Counted from the stretch's first letter, positions 7,132 through 15,186 are shown. The stretch: 20,507 nucleotides of DNA from an uncultured Eubacteriales bacterium (GCA_949740695.1 CATJIY010000124.1:1-20507); one strand, 5' to 3'. Numbers and translations: made by a program. Notes: generated by a model not told the origin, from the letters alone.

Positions 7132-8022
7132 ATGACCTTGGATTTTCAGCCATTGCGACTGGAGGACATCACCCTCCTGCGGCCCTATTTTGATGCTCAA
7201 CCCAGCCGGGCCTGCGACAGCACGATAGGCGGAACCTTTCTTTGGCGGGATTATTTTCAAACCGCTTATACCCTGTGGGAAGGTTCTCTGCTGCTGCAAT
7301 CCCGTATGCCTAACACTGGAGAGCCCGTTTATTCGGTTCCCATGGGAGGAGATCCACGCCTATCGTTGGACGGGTTGGCCGCTCACTGCCGGGAGGCCGG
7401 CCATCCGCTGAAATTGTTTACTGTTCCAGAAGAAGCCCTTCCCCAGCTGCTGGCCCGCTGGCCCCAGGCGCAGGTATCCAAACTGCCCCAGTGGGCCGAC
7501 TATCTCTATCAGGCACAAGATCTGTGCCAGTTGCAAGGGAAAAAATACGCCGGCCAACGCAACCACATCCGTCAGTTCTGCCGCCGGTATCCCGACTGGC
7601 AGTTTGCTCCGTTAACCCCGGAAAACCTGCATGACGCCCGAGCCTTTTTCCGCCGGTTTGAAGCCCAACGGGACAAGGATTCGGAAACCTTTCACGAAGA
7701 CACGCGCAAAGTGGAAGAAGTTCTGGAAAATTTTCAGTTATACGGCTTTTTAAGCGGCGGACTTTGGGTAGACGGGCAGATGATCGCTATGGCGATTGGC
7801 GAAGTAGTGGGAGACACGCTATATGACCATATTGAAAAAGCGGACACTTCTTATCATGGCGCTTATCAAATGATCGTGCAGCAATTTTCCCAATACGCCT
7901 GCGGGGAAGGGGTGGCCTATATCAACCGGGAGGATGACGCGGGGGATGAAGGCCTGCGGAAAAGCAAACTGGCTTGGCGGCCCTGCGCCCTATTAGAAAA
8001 ATATCTGGTGCAAGTGGAATAA
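7132..8022 (+). CDS. DUF2156 (phosphatidylglycerol lysyltransferase C-terminal-like) protein
   Basis: A 296-residue stand-alone DUF2156 protein, the GNAT-like fold that also forms the catalytic end of MprF/lysyl-phosphatidylglycerol synthases. Typical elements are TFLWRDYF (35-42), LQGKKYAGQRNHIRQF (134-149), and the C-terminal INREDDAGDEGLRKSKLAW (264-282) ending in LLEKY. No membrane segment is present, so it is probably cytosolic or peripheral. Stand-alone members are of uncertain function, possibly aminoacyl-tRNA-dependent transferases. The ATG has AGGA 7 nt upstream. It is followed after 116 bp by a membrane phosphatase and uppP, so an envelope role is reasonable but inferred. Confidence 0.88.
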   Translation: MTLDFQPLRLEDITLLRPYFDAQPSRACDSTIGGTFLWRDYFQTAYTLWEGSLLLQSRMPNTGEPVYSVPMGGDPRLSLDGLAAHCREAGHPLKLFTVPEEALPQLLARWPQAQVSKLPQWADYLYQAQDLCQLQGKKYAGQRNHIRQFCRRYPDWQFAPLTPENLHDARAFFRRFEAQRDKDSETFHEDTRKVEEVLENFQLYGFLSGGLWVDGQMIAMAIGEVVGDTLYDHIEKADTSYHGAYQMIVQQFSQYACGEGVAYINREDDAGDEGLRKSKLAWRPCALLEKYLVQVE

Positions 8023-8054
8023 GCGCCCAGGCCAGGCGAATAGGGATAACCGAC

Positions 8055-8080
8055 TCCGGTTGCCGCCGGATCTATTTTAA
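8055..8080 (+). terminator. possible weak terminator after the DUF2156 gene
   Basis: A short stem TCCGG (8055-8059)/CCGGA (8066-8070) followed by TCTATTTT. The stem is only 5 bp, so partial read-through into the PAP2 gene is likely. Confidence 0.3.
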
Positions 8081-8138
8081 AAATAAACTTGCCGCCTCTA
8101 AAAATACAAAGACGGAAGCCGGTGAGTGAAAGGAACTT

Positions 8139-8687
8139 ATGCGCTGGAATCTAATGGAGTTGCGCTGGTTAGAAGGTTTGCACGACCTGCTGGCCTGCCG
8201 GTTTTTGGACGGGCTGATGCCCATTGTTTCCCTGCCTGGGAACGGGGGATGGGGATTTATTTTGTTGGCCGCAGTGCTGCTAGCCATTCCCAAAACCCGA
8301 AAATATGGCTGCACCATGGCGCTGGCCCTGGTTTTGGACGTTTTCCTGGTAAATTTGTTGCTCAAGCCCCTGGCAGGACGGGCGCGGCCTTATGATCTGG
8401 GAATCAGCTACCCTCTGCTGGTACATGCGCCAGGGGATTTTTCCTTCCCCTCGGGGCATACGGCAGCAGCCTTTGCCGCGGCCATATCTCTGCTTCCAGC
8501 GGGCAAACGGATATGGGTTCCCATGACAATATACGCCGCCCTGATGGGTCTTTCCCGCATATATTTGATGGTACATTATCCCACTGACGTTTTCGCCGGC
8601 GCTGTTTGCGGCGCGCTATGCGGCTTGACAGCGGTTTGGCTGTCCTCTCATTGGAAAACCGGGCGGCTGTCCCGTTGGAACAAATAA
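8139..8687 (+). CDS. PAP2-family membrane phosphatase
   Basis: A 182-residue integral membrane phosphatase of the PAP2 superfamily. All three active-site motifs are intact: K76-x6-RP84, PSGH (104-107) and SR(139-140)-x5-H146-x3-D150. About five hydrophobic segments surround them, as usual. Members include the BcrC-type undecaprenyl-pyrophosphate phosphatase and phosphatidylglycerophosphate or phosphatidate phosphatases; sequence alone does not separate these. The next gene is uppP, which does the first of these reactions. An AAGGA site precedes the ATG at 8139; a second in-frame ATG five codons later has no better site. Confidence 0.9.
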   Translation: MRWNLMELRWLEGLHDLLACRFLDGLMPIVSLPGNGGWGFILLAAVLLAIPKTRKYGCTMALALVLDVFLVNLLLKPLAGRARPYDLGISYPLLVHAPGDFSFPSGHTAAAFAAAISLLPAGKRIWVPMTIYAALMGLSRIYLMVHYPTDVFAGAVCGALCGLTAVWLSSHWKTGRLSRWNK

Positions 8688-8721
8688 CGTCAGGTAAATC
8701 AGAGTTTTGGCTTAAGCTTAT

Positions 8722-8750
8722 TTGAAAAAACCTGCTGAATGTTGGATAAA
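8722..8750 (+). promoter_or_regulatory. candidate promoter for uppP-ftsK
   Basis: -35 TTGAAA (8722-8727), 17-bp spacer, -10 GATAAA (8745-8750). It would give a leader of about 240 nt. The 310-bp gap 8688-8997 has no convincing gene; an 82-codon open frame there has no ribosome site and a composition unlike protein. Confidence 0.35.
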
Positions 8751-8890
8751 ACAATGCCAAACGCAACGCGAAAACGCCCAAATACTGCGCGCAGCTTTGC
8801 CGTTGCAGACGACAGCGAATTGCGCGGGAATGCAGTCGCTTTCCTTTTCCAAACAAGCTCTAAGCCTTCATCAAATTAGAAATTACAGAT

Positions 8891-8951
8891 TCCCGTTGAA
8901 ACGGGACTTTTACAAAACAAGGCGGCGGACGCCGGTTGGCTGGCGCCCGCC
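8891..8951 (+). repeat. two hairpins between the PAP2 gene and uppP
   Basis: The first, 8891-8906, is TCCCGT/ACGGGA with loop TGAA, followed by CTTTTAC, so it may act as a weak terminator. The second, 8921-8951, is a GC-rich stem (GGCGG/CCGCC outside, CGCC/GGCG inside) just before the uppP ribosome site. Together they could attenuate uppP expression. Confidence 0.4.
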
Positions 8952-8997
8952 AAAAACGAAGTTAATGTGAAAAATCATGAATGTTTGAGGTGAATAT

Positions 8998-9816
8998 ATG
9001 CCAATTTGGGTTGCCCTCTTATTGGGCGCGGTGCAGGGACTTGCCGAGTTCCTTCCCATTTCCTCTTCCGGCCATCTGGCGTTGCTGCAATCCATGCTGG
9101 ATTTTGAGCAATACGGCGTGAACGCAGTGGCCTTTGATCTGGTGCTTCATCTGGGAACGCTGGCGGCAGTGATTGCCGCTTTCTGGCAGGATGTCAAAAC
9201 CTTGGCGGTAAGCTTTTTCCAATGGGCGGGGGACGGCTTCCGAGTGAAAAACAAACCGCCCCGCCGGCTGATTTTATTGCTGTTGCTGGCTACTTTACCC
9301 CTGGTGTTAGGAGCGGTTGTGGAGGGCTATGTGGAAAGCGCCTTTAACAGCACGCTTTTTGTAGGGATTGCCCTGTGTTTTACCGCCGGACTGCTTTGGA
9401 CGGCATCCCGCCACAGCGGCGGCAAAAAAACCGAGGCCGACGCGCCCTATGCCGATGGGCTGAAAGTTGGCCTGATGCAGCTGATCGCCCTATTCCCCGG
9501 GGTATCTCGCAGCGGCAGCACCATCTGCGGCGGATTATTCGCCGGGTTTCAAAAAGACTTTGCCGTCCGGTTCGGTTTCCTGATGAGTATTCCCGCGGTG
9601 TGCGGCGCGGTAATATTTAAACTGCCCGATCTGCTGGAAGCAGGCATCGCCGGGCCATTGCTGGCCCCTTGTATCATTGGTTTTTTGTCCTCGGCAGTCT
9701 TTGGCTATCTGGCCATCGCGGCAGTGCGCCTGCTGATGCGGAAAAACAGCTTCCGCTTTTTCGCAGTCTATTGCCTGGCGGCCGGCTTTTTAACCATTAT
9801 GTTAAACCTGATGTGA
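8998..9816 (+). CDS. uppP: undecaprenyl-diphosphatase (BacA/UppP)
   Basis: UppP, 272 residues, an integral membrane enzyme that removes a phosphate from undecaprenyl pyrophosphate, recycling the lipid carrier for peptidoglycan and giving basal bacitracin resistance. Both signatures are intact: GLAEFLPISSSGHL (14-27, with Glu17, Ser23/24 and His26) and PGVSRSGST (167-175, with Arg171). Hydrophobic segments alternate as in the family. GAGGTG lies 6 nt before the ATG. The ribosome site of ftsK overlaps its stop codon, so the two are translationally coupled. Confidence 0.97.
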   Translation: MPIWVALLLGAVQGLAEFLPISSSGHLALLQSMLDFEQYGVNAVAFDLVLHLGTLAAVIAAFWQDVKTLAVSFFQWAGDGFRVKNKPPRRLILLLLLATLPLVLGAVVEGYVESAFNSTLFVGIALCFTAGLLWTASRHSGGKKTEADAPYADGLKVGLMQLIALFPGVSRSGSTICGGLFAGFQKDFAVRFGFLMSIPAVCGAVIFKLPDLLEAGIAGPLLAPCIIGFLSSAVFGYLAIAAVRLLMRKNSFRFFAVYCLAAGFLTIMLNLM

Positions 9817-9820
9817 GGTG
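9815..9820 (+). promoter_or_regulatory. ribosome binding site deciding a TTG start of ftsK
   Basis: GAGGTG (with ATC after it, matching the longer anti-16S sequence) overlaps the uppP stop and lies 6 nt before the TTG at 9827. The in-frame GTG at 9818 lies inside the site and cannot use it. Confidence 0.75.
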
Positions 9821-9826
9821 ATCTCT

Positions 9827-12427
9827 TTGGCAACCACCGAAAAGAAAAAAACAACCGGGACCTCCGGCCAGCGGACGAAATCCCAGGGAAAAGCCCCCTC
9901 CCGGCAGGCGTCTAAAAAGACCTCCAAACAGTCCTCCGCCGCAAAAAAACAGGCCGCCGAACAGCTGGCGATGCGCCGGTGTATTTTGGGCGGGGCATTG
10001 ATTTTGGTCAGCTTTGTTGGCGTGCTTCATCTTTTCCGCGCAGGCGGGTTTTTGATTGAATGGTATTGGCTGGGGGGATCCTGGCTACTGGGCTGGGGAG
10101 CCGAGTTATTGCCGCTGGTGCTCCTGATTGTAGGAATTCTGCTGATTGTCCGCCGGAGAAAGCGCGTGCGCATGCAAGCCTTGACCTGGAGCGCGGTTCC
10201 CCTGCTTTATGGAGCGGTACATCATTTGTTGGAGGTTCCTCGGGAATATTATGCCCAACTGGAGGGCCTAACCCGAATGGGCAAAGACGGCCAAGCGCTG
10301 GTCTCTGGCGGATTGCTCTCCGGCGGACTGGCCGAGCTTCTGCGGGCGGCGCTGTCTACTGTGGGCGGCGCTGTGCTGGCTACCGTATTGCTAATAGTAT
10401 GCGTCCTGGCGGGATGCCGCTTGGGCCCCCAGCGGCTGTTGGCCATGATTCAATCGGCAAGGCCCCTGCCCGAGCCAGAGGAGGAGGAACCCGCACCGTT
10501 ACCTTCCCCCCGACGAGAAGCGAAAACCGTTCGCAGAGAACCGGCTTCGATTGCTCCCCGGCGGCCCTCTGTCGACATCGCTCTGGATGACGATCAGACG
10601 GTAACCCGCACCCGCGACCCCAATGTGGAATCCCCCCTGCCGCCTCCGACGGTAGAAACGCCTGGAGAAGCCCTGCTTGGCATCTTCCGCCGCAATAAAA
10701 AGGCCGCGCCCGCTCCCGAACCAGCCGCCGAATCTCAACCCCAGCCCGAACCCGTTGCCGAACCGGCTTCCCCAGCTACTCTGGAGGTCATTCCCGAGCT
10801 GGACGAGCTCGAGCCGGCAGAGAGCCCTACGCCTCAACCTGAGACGCCCGCAATCGATACGCCCCCCTGGGAGGAACCAGAGGCGCTTTCCAGCGAGTCT
10901 GCGGAGGAAGATCCAGTGGAAGTCCAGATTGACCGCGCGCTGGCGGAGGGAAAGGAACCGCCCATTTACCTCTATCCCCCTTTACGGCTGCTAAAACCTG
11001 GTCCGGGCAAGCCGGCAGGCAGCGCCGAAGCCATTTGCAAATGCGCCGACCGACTGGTGGACACCCTCCAGAGCTTTGGGGTGGAAGCCTCGGTAATCAA
11101 TACCACCGACGGCCCTGCGGTAACTCGTTATGAGCTGGTGCTTCAGCGGGGCGTTAAGTTGAGTAAAGTAGCCAATCTGGCCGACGATATCGCTTTGGCG
11201 CTAGGCGCCTCGGGCATCCGGGTTTCGGCCATTCCCGATAAAAACGCGGTGGGCATTGAGGTGCCCAACGAACAGCAGGAACTGGTCACCGCCCGAGACA
11301 TTATCGGCAGCCCCGCCTTTCAAAACGGCAAAAGCCGGCTGACCTTTGCCATTGGCAAGGATATTACCGGCGCGCCCACTGTTGGCGATATCGCTAAAAT
11401 GCCCCACATGCTGATTGCCGGCACCACCGGCTCGGGCAAATCGGTATGCATCAACAGTATTCTCATGAGTATTTTGTATAAGGCCACGCCGGAAGAGGTG
11501 CGGCTGATTATGGTAGATCCCAAAATGATTGAATTAGGGGTCTATAACGGCATCCCCCATTTGCTGATCCCGGTAGTTACCGATCCCAAAAAGGCGGCGG
11601 GCGCCCTTAACTGGGCAGTCACCGAAATGATGCGCCGGTATACCTTGTTCTCTGAAATCGGCGCTCGCAATTTAGCGGCTTATAACGCCGAGGTTGCCTC
11701 TGACCCTGACAGCGGCAACCAACCCCTACCCCAGATCGTGGTAGTGATTGACGAGCTGGCCGATCTGATGGCGGTAGCCAAATCTGATGTGGAAAACGCC
11801 ATTATCCGACTGGCTCAAATGGCCCGTGCGGCTGGCATGCACCTGATTATCGCTACCCAACGGCCCTCGGCGGATGTAATCACTGGCTTGATGAAAGATA
11901 ACATTCCCTCCCGCATCGCCTTTGCGGTAGCTTCCGCTATTAACTCCCGGATTATTCTAGACCAGTCAGGAGCCGAAAAGCTGCTGGGCAAAGGCGACAT
12001 GTTATACGCCCCCCTAGGGGTTACCAAGCCTTTACGGATTCAGGGCTGCTTTGTCTCTGACCAGGAGGTGGAGGAAGTGGTGGCCTTTGTCAAGCAGTGC
12101 GGCCAGGCTGAATACAGTCAGGAAATTTTGGACCACATTGAGCGGCAAGCCCAGCAGGCTGAAGCGGACGGCGAACCTTCTGCCGGCGAAGACGGCGAAG
12201 AGGACGAGCTGTTTGACGAGGCGGTAGAGATCGTGGTTTCCAGCGGGCAGGCCTCGGTATCTATGCTTCAGCGGCGGCTCAGGCTTGGATACTCCCGCGC
12301 GGCTCGCCTGGTAGACCAGATGGAGGAACGGGGCATCGTGGGTCCCTTTGAGGGGAGCAAACCCCGGGCGGTGCTCATCACAAAAAGCGACTGGCAGGAA
12401 CGGATGATCCGCAAACGGGAGTGTTAA
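9827..12427 (+). CDS. ftsK: DNA translocase FtsK/SpoIIIE
   Basis: An 866-residue hexameric DNA pump that clears chromosomes from the division or sporulation septum. A basic, Lys/Thr/Ser-rich start (1-45) is followed by a membrane domain with about four helices (roughly 52-197), an acidic proline- and glutamate-rich linker (about 211-380) and the motor domain. The motor has Walker A GTTGSGKS (532-539) and Walker B VVVIDELADL with Asp642/Glu643. The C-terminal winged-helix gamma domain (about 793-860, with RRLRLGYSRAARLVDQMEERG inside it) reads polar DNA motifs. The TTG start is set by the GAGGTG 6 nt before it. FtsK or SpoIIIE cannot be told apart here; in a spore-former SpoIIIE is usual. It is followed after 28 bp by a small gene of unknown role. 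Confidence 0.96.
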   Translation: MATTEKKKTTGTSGQRTKSQGKAPSRQASKKTSKQSSAAKKQAAEQLAMRRCILGGALILVSFVGVLHLFRAGGFLIEWYWLGGSWLLGWGAELLPLVLLIVGILLIVRRRKRVRMQALTWSAVPLLYGAVHHLLEVPREYYAQLEGLTRMGKDGQALVSGGLLSGGLAELLRAALSTVGGAVLATVLLIVCVLAGCRLGPQRLLAMIQSARPLPEPEEEEPAPLPSPRREAKTVRREPASIAPRRPSVDIALDDDQTVTRTRDPNVESPLPPPTVETPGEALLGIFRRNKKAAPAPEPAAESQPQPEPVAEPASPATLEVIPELDELEPAESPTPQPETPAIDTPPWEEPEALSSESAEEDPVEVQIDRALAEGKEPPIYLYPPLRLLKPGPGKPAGSAEAICKCADRLVDTLQSFGVEASVINTTDGPAVTRYELVLQRGVKLSKVANLADDIALALGASGIRVSAIPDKNAVGIEVPNEQQELVTARDIIGSPAFQNGKSRLTFAIGKDITGAPTVGDIAKMPHMLIAGTTGSGKSVCINSILMSILYKATPEEVRLIMVDPKMIELGVYNGIPHLLIPVVTDPKKAAGALNWAVTEMMRRYTLFSEIGARNLAAYNAEVASDPDSGNQPLPQIVVVIDELADLMAVAKSDVENAIIRLAQMARAAGMHLIIATQRPSADVITGLMKDNIPSRIAFAVASAINSRIILDQSGAEKLLGKGDMLYAPLGVTKPLRIQGCFVSDQEVEEVVAFVKQCGQAEYSQEILDHIERQAQQAEADGEPSAGEDGEEDELFDEAVEIVVSSGQASVSMLQRRLRLGYSRAARLVDQMEERGIVGPFEGSKPRAVLITKSDWQERMIRKREC

Positions 12428-12455
12428 CGGCATTTATTTCAAGGAGGCGTTCTCT

Positions 12456-13022
12456 ATGCAAATTAACTGCTTTACTTCCCTGGCGTCTCCCCGGCAGGGC
12501 GCCAGAGGTAATATGCCCCGGATCCGCAAAAAAACCGACCAGACCGTAAAAAATGCGATAACTGACGGCTTTATCCGGCAGATCCAGACTCATGCCCAGC
12601 GAGACGCCCAAAAGGGAGTCTATATGGACCAGAGCTATCTGCGCCTTCAGCACAGTCAGATGAAGCGGTGGGTTTCTCCTGACCGCTCTGGAGCCATGGC
12701 TCATGTGACGGTCCAGCTTCACCAAGCGGCGTCCCAACCCAGCTATCTGGAAGCGTTGTTAGATCACCTGCTGGGAGGCTGTTCGGCAAAAATTCATAGC
12801 GCCCCTGACGGCCAGACCGCTGAGCTCTATTCTCCCGACGGAGAAAATCTGGCCTCTTATAACAGTCACGGAGGCGGATGGACGGTGATCCAGACCCAAG
12901 CTGAACATCAATTCCAAAGCGCTGCCGCAGCGGTTTATCTCCGCGCTTTTCGGGCGGCTCGGGCCGAGATGAAAACAGCAGCGGCAGCCGCCTCCGCTTC
13001 CTCGATAAACATACAGGCTTAA
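12456..13022 (+). CDS. uncharacterised 188-residue protein downstream of ftsK
   Basis: I do not recognise this protein with certainty. The reading frame is supported by an AGGAGG site 8 nt before the ATG, by position 28 nt after ftsK, and by base use like its neighbours. It has no signal peptide or membrane helix. The first 50 residues are basic (RIRKKT). A motif GVYMDQSYLRLQ (54-65) then RWVSPDRSGAM (71-81) follows, which I vaguely associate with small hypothetical proteins in related Clostridia. Residues about 120-145 hold repeated SPDGE/HGGGW turns, and the C-terminus (155-182) is an alanine-rich helix. Operon position suggests a link to chromosome segregation or division, but that is guesswork. 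Confidence 0.75.
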   Translation: MQINCFTSLASPRQGARGNMPRIRKKTDQTVKNAITDGFIRQIQTHAQRDAQKGVYMDQSYLRLQHSQMKRWVSPDRSGAMAHVTVQLHQAASQPSYLEALLDHLLGGCSAKIHSAPDGQTAELYSPDGENLASYNSHGGGWTVIQTQAEHQFQSAAAAVYLRAFRAARAEMKTAAAAASASSINIQA

Positions 13023-13089
13023 AATCTGGTTAAAAAATAAAGCCGTCTCTCTTTTTACACAATTTAGCAGGTCCTTTATTTAAAATTAA

Positions 13090-13140
13090 GCAAAAACTCA
13101 CCCTCCCGGAAACAACGTCTGGAGCGGGTGAGTTTTTTGC
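13090..13140. terminator. bidirectional terminator between the ftsK operon and the Na/Pi transporter gene
   Basis: Long stem with arms about 13090-13103 and 13126-13140 (GCAAAAACTCACCC against GGGTGAGTTTTTTGC) and a smaller CTCC/GGAG stem inside. It has a T-run on both strands and lies between two convergent genes. Confidence 0.88.
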
Positions 13141-13145
13141 GATTT

Positions 13146-14771
13146 TTAGGGCTGAACGGTATGAGCGATATAATTTAGATGGTCCCCCAAACGCTCCAAG
13201 TTAGATACCAAATTGATAAACACCCCGCTGGATTCCGGCCGACATTCCCCCAGATTCAGCCGGTGAATGTGCTGGTCAATCAGCTGGCGGCGCATATGGT
13301 CAATCAGGTCCTCGGTCCGGTCGATCTGGGGAAGAAGGCCCGCTTCCCGGTCCAGCACTGCCCGGCGAGTCAGAGAATAGAGATTTTCCACCTGGCCTAC
13401 CATATCGTCCAGGCCAGCTCGAACGGTTTCCGAAAAATCCAGTCCCTGATCAATGGATTTTCGAGTGTACTTGGTCAAGTTATCAGCGATCTCCGCGATA
13501 CGCATGATATCCCCCAGATTGCTGTGTAGATCTGTAATAGCCCGCTCTTCGGAAAGCTTGCTCTTGGCGGAAAGGCGAATCATATAATTTACCATGGTTT
13601 GACTGACACCGCCGGCCTGATCAATCAGCTGCTGCGTAGGCTCAATTAACTCGGCATTTTTTTCCTTAAACGAGCGATAACCCGTCCGAAAGGCATCCAT
13701 AGCCAAATCAGATAGCCGCACCAGCTCCTTCTCCAGCTGAGAGATAGCCAACGAAGCCGAAGACAGCATACGCTCATCCAAAAAGGTAGCCGCTGGAGCA
13801 GGAGACGCCTTTTCCCGAATCAACAGCTGAGACGCTTTGACAAATCCGCCGCACAATGGCAGAAACAACAGCGTACAGGTCAAATTGAAGAAGGTATGGA
13901 ACATAGCGATCTGTGTAGCGGGAGCGGCAAACCACTGGCGGAAAGTCTCCTCCATAAAGCTTGGCCAGCAGGCCAGCACCGCAAAAAAGATGGCCGAACC
14001 CAGAGCGTTAAACAGCAAATGAATGATACCCGCCCGACGGGCGTTGGTTCCCGCCGTAAAGGCCGACATCAGCGCGGTGACACAGGAGCCGATGTTGGTA
14101 CCCAGGATAATATACAACACTTCGTTCCCCCCAGTACCAATGGTCAACCCAGCCACCGACATGGCAATGACCACCGAAGTGGTTGCCGAGCTGGACTGAA
14201 CCAGAGCAGTGAGAAAAATCCCTAAAACAAACAGCAGCAACGGATTGGTTACCGTCTCAAAAATCCGTTGAATCGCGTCCCGGTTGGCCTTCATAACCTC
14301 CGACATCAAAGAAAGACCAATAAAGATCAACCCCAAACCCGCCAGGATCATGCCTGTCTTTTTCCAGCTGTCTTTTTTTGCCGCCATCCCCATCATGATT
14401 CCTACAAATACTAGAATCTGAATATAAGTGGTAATCGGAAAAGCGCTGAGGGCGGCAATCTGAGCCGTGATGGTGGTGCCGATGTTAGCGCCCATAATCA
14501 TGGCCGCCGCCTGATACAGATTCATGAGGCCCACATTGACAAAGCCTACGATCAATACGGTAGTAACCCCCGAACTTTGGATCAAAGCGGTAGACGCCGC
14601 GCCGATCCCCACGTTAACCAACCGCTTGTCAGCGGTTCGGCTGAACAGATCTTTGATCTTTCCAGTAGCCAGCTGTTCAATATTAGCGGTGAGCAGCTGT
14701 ACCCCCACCAAAAACACACCGGTTCCCGCCAGCAGTTTCACGCAAAACAAAGCTATTTCCGCGATTGTCAT
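13146..14771 (-). CDS. Na/Pi-cotransporter family protein with PhoU-like C-terminus
   Basis: A 541-residue membrane protein of the Na/Pi cotransporter II-related (NptA) family. The two inverted repeats are clear: QSSGVTT (65-71) with GANIGTT (94-100), and QSSSATT (192-198) with GTNIGSC (224-230). About eight membrane helices occupy 1-315. The rest (about 335-541) is a helical PhoU-like domain containing the DRTEDLIDHMRRQ region. The family usually imports phosphate with sodium, though export and regulation by the PhoU part are also discussed. The ATG at 14771 has GAGGAG upstream. It is the first gene after a manganese-type riboswitch and a strong promoter, which is unusual. Its stop is followed by the shared terminator. 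Confidence 0.93.
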   Translation of the reverse strand: MTIAEIALFCVKLLAGTGVFLVGVQLLTANIEQLATGKIKDLFSRTADKRLVNVGIGAASTALIQSSGVTTVLIVGFVNVGLMNLYQAAAMIMGANIGTTITAQIAALSAFPITTYIQILVFVGIMMGMAAKKDSWKKTGMILAGLGLIFIGLSLMSEVMKANRDAIQRIFETVTNPLLLFVLGIFLTALVQSSSATTSVVIAMSVAGLTIGTGGNEVLYIILGTNIGSCVTALMSAFTAGTNARRAGIIHLLFNALGSAIFFAVLACWPSFMEETFRQWFAAPATQIAMFHTFFNLTCTLLFLPLCGGFVKASQLLIREKASPAPAATFLDERMLSSASLAISQLEKELVRLSDLAMDAFRTGYRSFKEKNAELIEPTQQLIDQAGGVSQTMVNYMIRLSAKSKLSEERAITDLHSNLGDIMRIAEIADNLTKYTRKSIDQGLDFSETVRAGLDDMVGQVENLYSLTRRAVLDREAGLLPQIDRTEDLIDHMRRQLIDQHIHRLNLGECRPESSGVFINLVSNLERLGDHLNYIAHTVQP

Positions 14772-14912
14772 TGGTTCTCCTCTCTTTTTGACACATTCCG
14801 ATTTTTCTGCAAGCCTTCCCCATCCAAGCACTTTCGCTTTTCGCTCCCAGCCGCCGCCCGGCCGCAAAAAGCTTTATCATGGGCCAAAGCATGTGCTATT
14901 AATACGGCTTTT

Positions 14913-14956
14913 AAAAAAGCGAGACTCCACTGCCTTAGCTGACAGCAAAGTCTCGC
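14913..14956 (-). terminator. riboswitch-controlled terminator (expression platform)
   Basis: Stem GCGAGACT/AGTCTCGC (14949-14956 with 14919-14926) followed by six T on the minus strand (14918-14913). The 5' arm is the same sequence that closes the aptamer upstream, so aptamer and terminator exclude each other. Confidence 0.88.
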
Positions 14957-15035
14957 CATTTCATCACAGAGCCGGATCTAAAAAGACCGTACTGACGGCT
15001 CGCAAACGCGGAGATCCGCGCAGGCTACTCCCTTT
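14947..15035 (-). ncRNA. yybP-ykoY (manganese) riboswitch aptamer
   Basis: On the minus strand the order is AAAG, loop GGAGTA, GCC, a 5-bp hairpin CGCGG/CCGCG, then GAGCCG-TCAGTAC-GGTC with its partner GATC-CGGCTC, then GGC, GAGA, CTTT. AAAG pairs CTTT (P1) and GCC pairs GGC (P2); the two conserved internal loops face each other as in yybP-ykoY RNAs. The first loop is one G shorter than the GGGGAGUA I remember as commonest. The class senses Mn2+. Ligand would hold P1 closed, block the terminator and switch expression on. The controlled gene is the Na/Pi-cotransporter family gene 140 nt downstream; no other gene lies between. Confidence 0.88.
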
Positions 15036-15070
15036 GGATGGGTTTTAACAGGATGATTGACCCCGCTTTA

Positions 15071-15099
15071 TATATACCCGATTTTGGCCCGGCTGTCAA
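15071..15099 (-). promoter_or_regulatory. sigma-A promoter of the riboswitch-Na/Pi transporter transcript
   Basis: -35 TTGACA (15094-15099, perfect), 17-bp spacer, -10 TATATA (15071-15076) on the minus strand. Predicted start is near 15064, about 30 nt before the aptamer. The gap 14772-15186 therefore holds promoter, aptamer, terminator and about 140 nt of leader. Confidence 0.88.
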
Positions 15100-15186
15100 T
15101 AGGATTTTTTCCACAAATCTGTCTAACAGAAAATACTATGGTTACTATCTGCACATTTCCGCCTCTTTATTCCAGCCGGCTCCAAA

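Noticed and set aside
8722..8970. 82-codon open frame between the PAP2 gene and uppP
   Set aside because: No ribosome site, unlikely composition, and it runs through two hairpins.
14772..14867. In-frame upstream extension of the Na/Pi transporter
   Set aside because: Starts at a TTG without a ribosome site and adds a charged, non-family N-terminus; the ATG at 14771 has GAGGAG and begins the expected first helix.
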